From Leucobacter zeae (GTDB lineage Bacteria > Actinomycetota > Actinomycetes > Actinomycetales > Microbacteriaceae), in assembly GCF_016758175.1 (NCBI RefSeq), contig NZ_QYAB01000001.1, forward strand, positions 673,256 to 737,255: a DNA stretch of 64,000 bases, written 5' to 3'. The notes beneath the pieces were generated by a model. It made no database searches. It worked only from the letters and a program-made list of their open reading frames with translations, and was not told the DNA's origin. Made by a program: the position numbers and the translations under genes. Each line of letters starts with the position of its first letter. Within the stretch, counting starts at the first letter, position 1. Below are positions 18,501 to 27,739 of this stretch, piece after piece.

Positions 18501-20435
18501 TCAGACCGGATCGACGGCGACGATGAGGTTGACCGGCAGCGTGCGCTCGACGCCGGCGGCCTGATCCGTCGCGCGCAGGCGCCCACCGCTCAGGGAGACC
18601 GGGAGCAGCTGGAACGTGCGTCGCTGGCCCGAGGCCTCGGCTGTGACGCTCACGGCCGAACGGTCGCGGATCGCGAGTTCGAGGCGGCGAGTGAAGTCCC
18701 CGGCGCCGGGATCGGCGCGCGCCGCGCGATGCACGCGCTCGATGAGGTCGGACAGCTCGGTCGGCAGACCGTCGGGACCGGTGGCGGCGTCCGGCGTGCC
18801 GGAAGCGGCCGGAGCGACCGTGCCCTGCGGTTCGGGTGCAGGCACGGGAACCGCGGCGGTCTCGGGACGCCCTTCCGCCGCTTCGGCCGGATCCCGGCGG
18901 GACGCGTCGCCGCGCACCGCGGGGTACCGGGCGTCCCCGAGCGCCGCGAGGACGTGCTCGGCGCGGAGCCGCGACACGAGCATCACGGGCGACGGCGCAC
19001 CGGGATCGGACGTCCGACCGAGCTGCAGATGCTGCAGCCCGCGATCGACGAGCAGCATCTCGGCCAGGTCCGGCCGGGAGACGGCGACGATCGTGCGCCC
19101 CGCGTCGCCGTGGTGGTCGGAGACGACGATATCGCCCATGCGCGCCCCGAGCGACGAGAGGAGGTAGTCGAGCGGCTGCGGGATGCCGGTGAGGGAGAGC
19201 CGCTCGAAGAGCGCGCGCGCCGAATCGGCGGTCCATCCCCGATCGAAGGCCTCGACGAGCGATGCCTCGGAGATGCGCCGGGTCGATGCGACTCCGATGT
19301 GCTCGGGGCGCGCGAGCCGCGCGAGCGCGAGCTCGTCGGCCGGATCGAGCGGTCCGGGGAGCACGACGCTCAGGTCCGGCTGCACGTACACTCCGGGAGC
19401 GGGGGCGGGCAGCTGGTCCCGCAGCAGCGCGGTCGCACGGTCGCGCTCGCCTGCGAGGAGCGCGAGCGCGGGAGGGCTGAACCAGCCGTCGACCGCGAGG
19501 CCGAGGTGCTCCGCGAGGTCCGAGAAGGCGTCTGCTGCGGCGAGGTCGGCGGCCGGGAGCAAGGGGAAGCGGTACGGCAGTTCGGCGATCGCGGCACCGA
19601 GGTCCACGCCGTGCGTCGCTGAGCCGATGCGGCGATCGATCGACGTGCGCAGTGCGCGCCCGGCGGAGCCGAGCACCCCGTCGGCGATCGCGATCCACCG
19701 CGCGGCGTGCGGCAGCGCGGCCCACGGCTCCGCCTCGGCGGAGACCACGAGCGCCTGCTCGGCGGCGACCGCAGCGGTCAGCCCGGCGAGACGCAGCTCC
19801 TCGAGCGCGCGACGCGCGTCCTCGGCCGAGATGCCCGTGGCGTCCGCGATCCCCCGGATCGTCGCGACCGAGGTGGTGCCGTTGCGGTTGATGCGGCCGG
19901 GCCGGTCGCGCAGCGCCCGGAGGATCTCGAACCCCTGCCCGACCGCCGTGAGCGCGGGCGAATACCACGACCCGGTGTCGGCGGGCTCGCCGGACGCGCG
20001 CGGGGGACCCGCCGCACCGGCGTTCGCGGCCGAGACGGCGTCGTTCGTGCCGGCACGGTCCTCGCGCCGGTCCGGATCCCCTCCGCCGTGCTCCGCAGAG
20101 CCGAGGGCCTCGTGCAGCGCCTCGGTCACCTCGGCGAGCGCAGCGGGTGCGGATCCCTCGCGGCCGAGCAGCCCGAGCGAGGTGAGCGACGCCACATCGG
20201 CCGGGGACGGTGCGGCATCGGACGCGCTCGCCGCGAGGAGCAGCGCGTCGATCGCGGGGCGCTCGAGCGGGGCGAGCGCGCGCGCGATCGAATCGGGACG
20301 GAGCAGTTCTGCGGCGAGCCCGATGGGGTCGACGACACCGGAGGGCGCCTGCGGGCGGCGCGCGCGAACGAGCGCCGCGAGCGCATCGCGGTCCATCTCC
20401 GCGATGGCGGAGGCGAGGGCCAGCGTGCTGCTCAT
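18501..20435 (-). CDS. Helicase-associated protein with Helicase_C_3 (XPB/Ssl2-like N-terminal) domain
   Basis: 644 aa. The N-terminal half is rich in winged-helix-like segments (LAALVRARRPQAPSGVVDPI; ILRALRDRPGRINRNGTTSV). The second half carries the helicase-associated domain PF13625 type: VYVQPDLSVVLPGPLDPADE, then ISEASLVEAFDRGWTADSAR. No Walker motifs are present, so it is not itself an ATPase. It is encoded 68 bp upstream of XPB on the same strand and is probably a structural partner. An Ala/Pro-rich insert lies at about 130-165 and another near residue 530. Confidence 0.85.
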   Translation of the reverse strand: MSSTLALASAIAEMDRDALAALVRARRPQAPSGVVDPIGLAAELLRPDSIARALAPLERPAIDALLLAASASDAAPSPADVASLTSLGLLGREGSAPAALAEVTEALHEALGSAEHGGGDPDRREDRAGTNDAVSAANAGAAGPPRASGEPADTGSWYSPALTAVGQGFEILRALRDRPGRINRNGTTSVATIRGIADATGISAEDARRALEELRLAGLTAAVAAEQALVVSAEAEPWAALPHAARWIAIADGVLGSAGRALRTSIDRRIGSATHGVDLGAAIAELPYRFPLLPAADLAAADAFSDLAEHLGLAVDGWFSPPALALLAGERDRATALLRDQLPAPAPGVYVQPDLSVVLPGPLDPADELALARLARPEHIGVASTRRISEASLVEAFDRGWTADSARALFERLSLTGIPQPLDYLLSSLGARMGDIVVSDHHGDAGRTIVAVSRPDLAEMLLVDRGLQHLQLGRTSDPGAPSPVMLVSRLRAEHVLAALGDARYPAVRGDASRRDPAEAAEGRPETAAVPVPAPEPQGTVAPAASGTPDAATGPDGLPTELSDLIERVHRAARADPGAGDFTRRLELAIRDRSAVSVTAEASGQRRTFQLLPVSLSGGRLRATDQAAGVERTLPVNLIVAVDPV

Positions 20436-20442
20436 GGGCGGG

Positions 20443-20718
20443 CTAGCGGCCGGAGTCCCGCCGGAACTCGGCGCGGCGGCGTCGGCCGCTGAGGATGAGG
20501 AGCGCGATCAGCAGCACGAATCCGACGGGCAGCGCGTAGAGCGATACGCCGAAGATGATGGACCACGGCTCCTCGGCGACCGCCTCCCGGTCGTTCAGGC
20601 CGATGATGAGCGTGGAGAAGAACGAGAGCAGCGCCGCGCCGATGATGGTGAGCGACGCGTACGCGAGGAGGCGCTCGAGGAGCGACGGGGAGCTGGTTTC
20701 TTCGGGCATCCTGGCCAT
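20443..20718 (-). CDS. Small two-helix membrane protein, conserved actinobacterial
   Basis: 91 aa from ATG 20718 (MARMPEETSS); an internal ATG at 20709 is an alternative. Two hydrophobic helices (LLAYASLTIIGAALLSFFST and ALPVGFVLLIALLILSG) precede a basic tail, RRRRAEFRRDSGR. Similar proteins are sometimes labelled as multidrug ABC transporter subunits, but no transport motif is present. It lies 7 bp upstream of the Helicase_C_3 gene on the same strand, so they probably share a transcript. Function unknown. Confidence 0.75.
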   Translation of the reverse strand: MARMPEETSSPSLLERLLAYASLTIIGAALLSFFSTLIIGLNDREAVAEEPWSIIFGVSLYALPVGFVLLIALLILSGRRRRAEFRRDSGR

Positions 20719-20781
20719 TTTACCGTGTCGGCGCAGTCCGGGGGAGCACGGTGGGCGCGGCGGGACCGGAACTGCGCGGGC

Positions 20782-20787
20782 TACACT
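20782..20787 (+). promoter_or_regulatory. -10 element of the cold-shock gene
   Basis: TACACT fits the actinobacterial -10. The start would be near 20794, giving a 5' leader of about 92 nt before ATG 20886. Long leaders are usual for cold-shock genes and often act as thermosensors. Confidence 0.5.
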
Positions 20788-20885
20788 TGTCGGGATATGC
20801 GGGCGCGCACTGCTGCGCCCATTCGACATGCGCGCGATGCGGGAGCGAATCGCCGCGGCGCATCGGAGACGGAGAGGAACGAGGC

Positions 20886-21263
20886 ATGCCGAACGGCAAG
20901 GTCAGGTTCTACGACGAGGACAAGGGCTTCGGGTTCATCCAGGGCGACGACGGCGAGCAGGTCTACCTGCACGCCTCGGTGCTGCCGGCGGACGCCGACG
21001 TGCAGGCGGGGACGAGGCTCGAGTACAGCGTCGCCGACGGGCGCAAGGGGCCGCAGGCCCTCTCGGTGCGGATCCTCGAGACCCCGCGCCTGCCGAAGCG
21101 CAACCGCAAGTCGGCGGACGAGATGGCGATCATCATCGAGGACCTCGTGAAACTGCTCGACGGTCTCGGCGGCCGTTTGAAGCACGGCCAGTACCCCGAA
21201 CGGTCGCAGTCGCGCAAGGTTGCGACGATGCTGCGCCGGGTTGCGGACGACTTCGATGTCTGA
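20886..21263 (+). CDS. Cold-shock domain protein with C-terminal extension
   Basis: 125 aa. Residues 1-65 form a cold-shock domain with RNP1 (KGFGFIQ) and RNP2 (VYLHASVL), binding single-stranded RNA/DNA. A further 60 residues (LPKRNRKSADEMAIIIEDLV, then KLLDGLGGRLKHGQYPERSQ) roughly double the usual 65-70 aa CspA length and are predicted helical and basic. ATG 20886 follows a GGAGACGGAGAGGAACGAGG ribosome site. Its stop overlaps the start of the DUF3027-like gene. Confidence 0.92.
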   Translation: MPNGKVRFYDEDKGFGFIQGDDGEQVYLHASVLPADADVQAGTRLEYSVADGRKGPQALSVRILETPRLPKRNRKSADEMAIIIEDLVKLLDGLGGRLKHGQYPERSQSRKVATMLRRVADDFDV

Positions 21264-21876
21264 GACGGAGCTCGCATCGGCGGAGGAGCCGACGGTGGGC
21301 ACGGCCGCTGCGGCGCCGGTGGCCGACCCCGTGCTGCTCGCCTCCCGCGACCTCGCGCGCGAGGCGCTGGCCGAGATCACGGACCCGGGTTCGATCGGCT
21401 CAGATGCCGGGCACGAGGTGCACGAGGATCGGGTGCTGACGCTGCTCTTCGAGTGCCGTCTCCCGGGCTACCCCGGCTGGCACTGGGCGGCGACGCTCGC
21501 GCGAGTCGATGAGCAGGCCCCGGTCACGGTGCTCGAGGTCGAGCTGCTCGCCGGTCCCGGCTCGGTGGTCGCGCCCGAGTGGGTGCCGTGGTCGGTCAGG
21601 CTCGCCCAGTTCCGCGAGGCGCAGGCGCGTCAGGCGGCGGAGGAGGCCTCGGCGGCCGAGGCCGCCGCGGCCGAGCTGGACGATGAGGCCTCCGCGGACA
21701 TCGACGACGACGAGATCGACGGCGACATTCTCGACAACGACTTCAGCGATTTCGACGACGAGATCGACGGGGTCGATCTCGAGGACGATCACGACGTCGA
21801 TGCGGACGACGAAGACGATGACGACACCGACGAGGAGTCGGACGACGATTTCGAAGGGTTCTCAGCCGAGCGCTGA
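21256..21876 (+). CDS. DUF3027-like protein with acidic tail
   Basis: 206 aa; ATG 21256 lies inside the end of the cold-shock gene (8-bp overlap), so translation is coupled. A folded core (about 20-115: LASRDLAREALAEITDPGSI, GYPGWHWAATLARVDEQAPV) matches the actinobacterial DUF3027 pattern. An Ala/Glu helix follows, then about 60 residues almost entirely Asp/Glu (for example DDEDDDDTDEESDDDFEG). Acidic tails can mimic nucleic acid or bind basic partners such as the neighbouring protein's basic tail; that is inference. Confidence 0.75.
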   Translation: MSETELASAEEPTVGTAAAAPVADPVLLASRDLAREALAEITDPGSIGSDAGHEVHEDRVLTLLFECRLPGYPGWHWAATLARVDEQAPVTVLEVELLAGPGSVVAPEWVPWSVRLAQFREAQARQAAEEASAAEAAAAELDDEASADIDDDEIDGDILDNDFSDFDDEIDGVDLEDDHDVDADDEDDDDTDEESDDDFEGFSAER

Positions 21877-21884
21877 CCCGGACT

Positions 21885-21932
21885 CGAGATGCCCCGTCGG
21901 GCGCGCGTCCGCGCGCCCGACGGGGCATCTCG
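21885..21932 (+). terminator. Perfect 23-bp hairpin terminator after the DUF3027-like gene
   Basis: Arms 21885-21907 and 21910-21932 are exact reverse complements around a 2-nt centre, starting 8 nt past the stop. The stem is long and very GC-rich, with no T-run, so strong termination or a transcript-protecting end is likely. Confidence 0.85.
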
Positions 21933-22250
21933 CGGTTCTGCAGGGGTGACGGCGGTGACGGTCGGGCTTGCGGGAGGGGTCGCACCCGCGGGAGCCGAGC
22001 GGCTCGCGGGATCCGCGCCCGCTCGCTGACGCGGAGCCGGCTCCGGGCGCCTCCGGATGTCGACAATCTGGGCGACCCTCCAACCGAACTGCATGGAGTT
22101 TGGCGATCGTCGACGGCGGCGGCGAAAGATACGTAATCTCTACGGATCCCCCGGCCGGAGCGCTTCCCTAGCGTCCTAATTGCATGTGGGGAGCAAGCGA
22201 CCGAACGGTCGACGGAGAAGCCCCGTGCACGTTTGGGAACGAGGGGCACA
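21933..22250 (+). other. Leader region of pilus operon 1, no gene
   Basis: No credible coding sequence. It holds a perfect 14-bp palindrome CGACCGAACGGTCG at 22198-22211, about 40 bp before the adhesin ATG, which could be a regulator site or part of the leader. The ribosome site GAGGGG is at 22241-22246. No clear -35/-10 pair could be chosen. Confidence 0.5.
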
Positions 22251-25200
22251 ATGGGGCTGCCAGAAGTTCCGCGTCGGGGGACGCGGACGTATGCACGGTC
22301 GAGGCGGACGGAACAGCCGTCGAATCGTCGGTGGACGATCATCGCGAGCGCCGCGGTCTGCGCGCTCGCGCTCGTGGGCGTTTCGCCTGCGTGGGCGGAG
22401 GAGCCGGCTCCGCCGTCTCCGCACCTGCGCTGGGAGGTGACCGACGCGTCGGGATCACGGCTGCCGGGAACCTCGTTCGCGGTCGCCGGTCCCGGGGCAG
22501 GAGCCGCCGATGACGCCGCCGCCTGGAGCGGAGCCGCCGAGAGCACCGTGCCCGACAACACCGGGCAACCGGGATACTCCGGCGCCGATCTCGACCCGGC
22601 GCCTGGCGCGTTCCTCGTGGAGCGATTGGACGCCGGTGGTGCCGCGGTCCACGCGGTGACGGACGACGACCGGTTCCGGATCCGCGCGACCGAGGTGCCG
22701 GAGGGACTCGAAGCCGGGACGGCCTGGACCGCGCTGCGCGCCACGACCGGCGACGCCGGGGAAGCGCAGCGCGTGACGCTCGCGGAAGCCTCGGAGTCTC
22801 CGGCCGCGTCCGAGACCGCCGAACCGACAGAGACCGCCGAACCGACAGAGACCGAGGAGCCGGCTGCGACCGAGACGCCGACGGAGACCGAGGAGCCGGC
22901 TGCGACCGAGACGCCGACGGAGACCGAGGAGCCGACCGCGACTGAGGAGCCGACGGAGACCGGGCCTGAGGGACCGACCGAGACCGAAGCGCCGACCGAG
23001 GCGAACGAGCCCGAGGGGGCTGCAGGCGCCCCGACCGCGACGCAGCGCGGCAGCACGACGAAGAACGGTCTCTCCGCCCCGACCGCGGCGGCTCCGACCA
23101 ACTGCGGCACGGCGTGGCCGGCAGGCACGCCGGGCGGATTCGAGATCGATGGGAACATCTGCCAGAACGACACGACCACGAGCGACTGGGGCTCAGTCGG
23201 CGGACAGCCCATCGCGGACGACCTGTACGCGGCGAGCGACCTGACGCAGTTCAGCAGCGGTGAGAAGGAGACCACCTGGCCGTGGACGAGCTACTCGAGC
23301 GCGGGCTCCCCGAACGACAAGGTCGACGTGGGCAAGGTCTACGGACTCACGCGCACGGTCGGGAGCCGCGTCTACACCTACCTCGGGTTCGAGCGCGCGA
23401 CGACGACGGGCTCGGTGTCGTACCACGTCGAGCTCAACCAGAAGCAGAACTCGCCCGCGAACAGCCCGGTGACGGTGCGCACGGTCGGGGATCTCCGGCT
23501 CACGCTCGAGCAGACGGGGAGCAGCGGGATCGCGCTCCTCGCCGCGGAGAAATGGACCGGATCGGCCTGGGCGGCACTGGGATCGCTCAACGGATTCGTC
23601 GGCAAGGTGAACCAGGGGAACATCACCAACCTCGCCGGTCAGACGCTCGCCGCAGGGCAGTTCGCCGAGGTCTCGATCGATCTGACCGCGCTCTTCGGGC
23701 AAGCCGGGTGCAGCGGCACCTACGGCGTGCTCAACGTCCGCTCGAGTTCGTCGCCTGAGGACACGTCGACGCTGAAGGACTGGGTGCAGCCCATCCAGCT
23801 GAGCGTCCCGAGCACCTGCGCGCTCGTCTGCGGCACCGGCTCGCTCTACTCGGTCGCCAGCGGCGGAGCCGTCAGGCAGATCTCCGACGGAGCCGTGTCC
23901 TCGTTCGGCAGTTGGTCGGGCGTCGGCGTCAGCGACGTCAACGCGCTCGCGATCGGGGCGAACGGCGACGTGGCGTACGCGATCGACCGCAGCGGGTTCA
24001 CCGCGGGCAATGTGTCGAAGGTCCTGCGCTACGACCCGGTGACGGGTGCGTGGTCGGCGATCCCGAGCTCCTCCTACTCCACCGGCCTCGGCGGTTCCCT
24101 GGTCGCGGGGGCCGTGAATCTGAGCAACGGCATGTACCTCTTCGGCGGCTTCAACGGCGACGCCAGCAGGTTCTACCTGTACCAGTACAACCCGACGACC
24201 AACACGTTCTCGCAGAAGGGCTGGATCAGCACCCCGTTCAACGCGGGCAACGGCGATATGGCGTTCGACGCGAACGGCAACCTCTACGTCGTCGCGAGCG
24301 CGACGAGCACGACGATCTACACGATCACCGCGGCGAACCTCGCCGCGGCCTCGGGCAGCTCCGAGATCTCGCGTTCCCGCACCGAGCCGAAGACGATCTC
24401 GGGTCTGAGCGGCGTCAACGGCATCGCGTTCGACACCGACGGAACGATCTTCCTCGGCAACTCCACGACGGTGAAGCGGTTCAATCCGACCACCTTCGCG
24501 GATCTCGGAACGATCACCACGGGTCTCTCGGACAGCACCGACCTCGCGAGCTGCAACTCCCCGGCGAACCTGACCGTGCGGAAGAACGTGATCGATCGCG
24601 TGAACGCCGGCGATCAGTTCAAGCTCGAACTGAAGTCGGGCAGCACGGTCGTCTCGACGGCGACCACGACCGGCAGCGCGAAGGGCGTGCAGTCGCAGCA
24701 GATCGGGCCTGTGCCCGTGATCGCGGGCCAGCAGTACACGATCTCCGAGAGCATGGCATCCGGCACGGCGGCGGACTACGCCAGCTCGTGGAGCTGCACC
24801 AACGGCGCATCGGGCTCCGGCACGTCCGGCACGGTCACGGTCCCGAACGCCAGCGGCGCGAGCGTGGTCTGCACGTTCACGAACACGCCCCTCGTCGCCC
24901 AGGTGACGGTCTCGAAGACCGTGCGCGACGTTGACGGTGCGAATCCGCAGCCGGGGGTCGGCTGGCAGCTCGGCGACACGGCGACCCCCACCACGGGCAC
25001 GGTCACCGCGACCCCGGCCGCGGTGCAGCAGACCACCTCGGCCTCGGGCGCCGTGAACTGGACGCTGAAGTTCGGCACGCCGGGCAGCCGCGCGACGCTC
25101 CATCCGTCGGAGACGCAGCAGGCCGGATACCAGTTCGTGAGCGGATCCTGCACGGTGACCGCGGTCGACGGTACGACGCGGGTGGTGGTGCAGACCGGAG

Positions 25201-26024
25201 CCGCGGGAACCGACGTGCCGAACGTCGCCCCGGGCGAGAAGGTGGCGTGCTCCTTCGTGAACCAGCTCAAGCCGACCGAGCTGACGCTCGTCAAGCGCGT
25301 CGTCAACGACTTCGCCGGCACGAGCGTCGTCTCGGACTGGACGCTCCAGGCGGCCGGGCCGACCCCGATCTCGGGGAAGACCGACGCCGCCGCGGTGACC
25401 GACGCACGCGTGGAACCGGGAACCTACACGCTGAGCGAGTCCGGGGGTCCCGCGGGATACACGGCGAGCGCCTGGGTATGCACCAACGGCGGCCAGCCGC
25501 TGGCGTTGAACGGCGATCAGGTCTCGCTGCAGCGCGGGGACGACGTCGTCTGCACCATCACCAACTCCGACAAGCCCGGTGCGGTCGCCTGGTCGAAGGT
25601 CGAGCAGGGCACGCACGAGCGACTCGCCGGTTCCGAGTGGAAGGTCGAGGGACCGACGCCCATCGCGAACCTCGTGGACTGCACGAGCGCACCGTGCCCC
25701 GCCGGCACGGGCACGGACCAGGACCCGGATCCCGGGGAGTTCGCACTCGAGGGACTGAAGTGGGGCGACTACACCGTCACCGAGACCCTGGCGCCTCCGG
25801 GCTACACGGGAGGCGCGAGCTTCACTTTCACGGTCTCCGGCTCGAACGCGGGAACGGTCATCGCGAAGGGCGAGATCGAGAACACTCCGGTGATTCCTCC
25901 CGAGCTGCCGCTGACCGGCGGCCTGGGGCGCGACTTCTACCTCATCGCGGGAGCGGGCGTCCTCGTGGCTGCGGCCGCAGCGTACGCGGCTCTGCGGATC
26001 CGGATGCGCCGTCGGGCGGCCTGA
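22251..26024 (+). CDS. Giant LPXTG-anchored surface adhesin, probable tip pilin (pilus operon 1)
   Basis: 1257 aa from ATG 22251, which has GAGGGG at good spacing; a TTG 18 nt upstream is weaker. Order: signal peptide (about 30-52, ending SPAWAEE), a first beta domain, a Thr/Glu/Pro repeat stalk (about 185-250), an adhesin domain starting CGTAWPAGTPGGFEIDGNIC and containing VYTYLGFERATTTGSVSYHV, a DUF6923-like beta-propeller-type domain (CGTGSLYSVASGGAVRQISD onward), several SpaA/prealbumin-like repeats with E-box patterns (TISESMASGTAADYASSWSC), and LPLTG at 1219-1223 with membrane helix and RMRRRAA tail. It is first in the operon, before the major pilin and class C sortase, as expected for a tip adhesin. 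Ligand unknown. Confidence 0.88.
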   Translation: MGLPEVPRRGTRTYARSRRTEQPSNRRWTIIASAAVCALALVGVSPAWAEEPAPPSPHLRWEVTDASGSRLPGTSFAVAGPGAGAADDAAAWSGAAESTVPDNTGQPGYSGADLDPAPGAFLVERLDAGGAAVHAVTDDDRFRIRATEVPEGLEAGTAWTALRATTGDAGEAQRVTLAEASESPAASETAEPTETAEPTETEEPAATETPTETEEPAATETPTETEEPTATEEPTETGPEGPTETEAPTEANEPEGAAGAPTATQRGSTTKNGLSAPTAAAPTNCGTAWPAGTPGGFEIDGNICQNDTTTSDWGSVGGQPIADDLYAASDLTQFSSGEKETTWPWTSYSSAGSPNDKVDVGKVYGLTRTVGSRVYTYLGFERATTTGSVSYHVELNQKQNSPANSPVTVRTVGDLRLTLEQTGSSGIALLAAEKWTGSAWAALGSLNGFVGKVNQGNITNLAGQTLAAGQFAEVSIDLTALFGQAGCSGTYGVLNVRSSSSPEDTSTLKDWVQPIQLSVPSTCALVCGTGSLYSVASGGAVRQISDGAVSSFGSWSGVGVSDVNALAIGANGDVAYAIDRSGFTAGNVSKVLRYDPVTGAWSAIPSSSYSTGLGGSLVAGAVNLSNGMYLFGGFNGDASRFYLYQYNPTTNTFSQKGWISTPFNAGNGDMAFDANGNLYVVASATSTTIYTITAANLAAASGSSEISRSRTEPKTISGLSGVNGIAFDTDGTIFLGNSTTVKRFNPTTFADLGTITTGLSDSTDLASCNSPANLTVRKNVIDRVNAGDQFKLELKSGSTVVSTATTTGSAKGVQSQQIGPVPVIAGQQYTISESMASGTAADYASSWSCTNGASGSGTSGTVTVPNASGASVVCTFTNTPLVAQVTVSKTVRDVDGANPQPGVGWQLGDTATPTTGTVTATPAAVQQTTSASGAVNWTLKFGTPGSRATLHPSETQQAGYQFVSGSCTVTAVDGTTRVVVQTGAAGTDVPNVAPGEKVACSFVNQLKPTELTLVKRVVNDFAGTSVVSDWTLQAAGPTPISGKTDAAAVTDARVEPGTYTLSESGGPAGYTASAWVCTNGGQPLALNGDQVSLQRGDDVVCTITNSDKPGAVAWSKVEQGTHERLAGSEWKVEGPTPIANLVDCTSAPCPAGTGTDQDPDPGEFALEGLKWGDYTVTETLAPPGYTGGASFTFTVSGSNAGTVIAKGEIENTPVIPPELPLTGGLGRDFYLIAGAGVLVAAAAAYAALRIRMRRRAA

Positions 26025-26148
26025 TGCGGAGCGCCGAGACCGTGGAGCGTCGATCGCACGCTCGAGCAGACCGAGCGCAGACCATGCGCGCACACACCAC
26101 TCTGGGACCGCTCAGCCGGTTCGGGGGAGAACAGAAAGAGGGAAACCG

Positions 26149-27624
26149 ATGAACAGGAAGACGACGCCGCTCCGGCGTCTCGCCGCGGGAGCAGGGGTGC
26201 TCGCGCTCGCGCTCGCAGGCGTGTTCGGAGTGTCGAGCGCGGCGAGCGCCGCGCAGGGCACCGACGGCACGGCCCCGGGCAATGCGCCTGCTGGCACCAC
26301 GGGCACGCTCGTCGTGCACAAGTACGCCGGTTCGCCGAGCGGCGACACGAACAACGGCACCGAGCAGACGATCGCGCGTCCGCCGCTGGGCGGCGTCGAG
26401 TTCACGGTCTGCCGGGTGGACGGCATCGACCTCACCACGAGCGCCGGATGGACCGCGGCGGCCGCGGTGACCCCGGGGACCGCGGACTGCGGCGCGAACG
26501 CGCCCGTCGCGCTGACCACGGATGCCGCGGGCGTGGCGACCTTCAGCGGGCTGGACATCGGCCTGTATCTCGTCACCGAGACGGACACCCCCGCCGGCGT
26601 GACCCCGGCGGCACCGTTCCTCGTGACCGTGCCGTACCCGAGCAAGTCGGGCACGGGCCAGGACACCACGACGAACTGGCTGTGGACGGTGCACACCTAC
26701 CCGAAGAACACGCTGGAGCCCACGGCGGGCAAGACCGTCGCCGACCCGGACGCCCACGGCCTGGGAGAGGTCGTGACCTGGACGATCACGACCCGACCGA
26801 TCGGCTCGTTCGACGGCGGCGCCCCGCTCACCGAGTACCGCATCGTCGACCGGTTGGTCGCCAACCTGCAGTACGACGCCACCCAGTCGCTACAGCTCGT
26901 CTCGCCTTCGGGAACGAAGACGGCGGTCGACGCGAGCTGGTACACCGTCAACGTCGCGGGAGACACCGTGTCGGTCGACTTCACGCCGACCGGGATCACC
27001 GAGATCAACAAGCTCCCCGCGGGCAGCCACTTCGAGTGGGTGCTCGACACGACCGTGGTCGGCGTCGGCGTCCTCGACAACAAGTCGTTCGAGAACACGG
27101 GCGACGAGGACGTGCAGACCGGCGAGGCCGACACCGACTGGGGCGACGCGAAGCTGCTCAAGCACAAGACCGGCGACGAGTCTGCCGTGCTGCAGGGCGC
27201 CGAGTTCCAGGTGCACGACGTGAACGCGGACGGCACCTGCACCGCCCCGCTCGAGGGCGGGCCGCTCACCGTCAGCGGCCAGACCACCTTCGTCTCGGGC
27301 GCCGACGGCGTGGTGACGATCGCCGGCCTCTACGTCGGCAAGAACGGAGAGACGACGAGCCGCGGCTACTGCGTGGTCGAGACGCAGGCGCCGGCCGGCT
27401 ACGTGGTCGACTCCACCCCGCACCTGATCACCGTGACGCCCGGGTCGGTCGCCGAGGGCGTCTACAACCTGAAGGTGCCGAACCCCGAGGTGGACGGGCC
27501 GGACCTGCCCCTCACCGGGTCGACCGGAACCGCGATGTTCATCGCCGGAGGAGTGGCGCTCATCCTGGTCGCCGGAGGTGCGGCGCTCATCATGGCGCGA
27601 CGCCGGGCGAACACCCTGAAGTAG
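26149..27624 (+). CDS. Major pilin, SpaH/EbpB-type LPXTG backbone subunit (pilus operon 1)
   Basis: 491 aa. Signal peptide to about residue 35 (SSAASAA). The pilin motif VHTYPKN gives Lys186 as the likely acceptor for sortase cross-linking. SpaA/CnaB-type domains follow; the E-box YCVVETQAPAGYV supplies a glutamate for an intramolecular isopeptide bond, and K58 (VVHKYAG) is a candidate partner. The sorting signal LPLTG is at 453-457, followed by a hydrophobic helix and RRRANTLK. Ribosome site GAGGGAAACC lies before ATG 26149. It forms the shaft when polymerised by the downstream sortase. Confidence 0.93.
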   Translation: MNRKTTPLRRLAAGAGVLALALAGVFGVSSAASAAQGTDGTAPGNAPAGTTGTLVVHKYAGSPSGDTNNGTEQTIARPPLGGVEFTVCRVDGIDLTTSAGWTAAAAVTPGTADCGANAPVALTTDAAGVATFSGLDIGLYLVTETDTPAGVTPAAPFLVTVPYPSKSGTGQDTTTNWLWTVHTYPKNTLEPTAGKTVADPDAHGLGEVVTWTITTRPIGSFDGGAPLTEYRIVDRLVANLQYDATQSLQLVSPSGTKTAVDASWYTVNVAGDTVSVDFTPTGITEINKLPAGSHFEWVLDTTVVGVGVLDNKSFENTGDEDVQTGEADTDWGDAKLLKHKTGDESAVLQGAEFQVHDVNADGTCTAPLEGGPLTVSGQTTFVSGADGVVTIAGLYVGKNGETTSRGYCVVETQAPAGYVVDSTPHLITVTPGSVAEGVYNLKVPNPEVDGPDLPLTGSTGTAMFIAGGVALILVAGGAALIMARRRANTLK

Positions 27625-27630
27625 CACCGC

Positions 27631-27673
27631 GGTCGAGCGGCCGGGCGATCACAGCCCGCTCGGCCGCTCGACC
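27631..27673 (+). terminator. 13-bp inverted repeat between pilin and sortase (operon 1), possible read-through terminator
   Basis: GGTCGAGCGGCCG (27631-27643) pairs perfectly with CGGCCGCTCGACC (27661-27673). It begins 7 nt after the pilin stop and ends 67 nt before the sortase ATG. The second pilus operon has an equivalent at 55788-55833. A partial terminator would make pilin more abundant than sortase. Confidence 0.65.
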
Positions 27674-27739
27674 ACCCGTTCCCGTCCCGCGGGCGCCGCT
27701 CGGCGGCGTCGGCGGGACGGGCCAGTGGAGGGGGAGGAC

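Noticed and set aside
22800-23010. Coding frameshift in the Thr/Glu/Pro-repeat part of adhesin 1
   Set aside because: The repeats are in-frame 36-bp units and the frame continues cleanly; this is a normal stalk region.
23193-26093. 966-codon open frame opposite adhesin 1
   Set aside because: Arg/Ala/Val-rich shadow of the LPXTG adhesin; no start context or motif.
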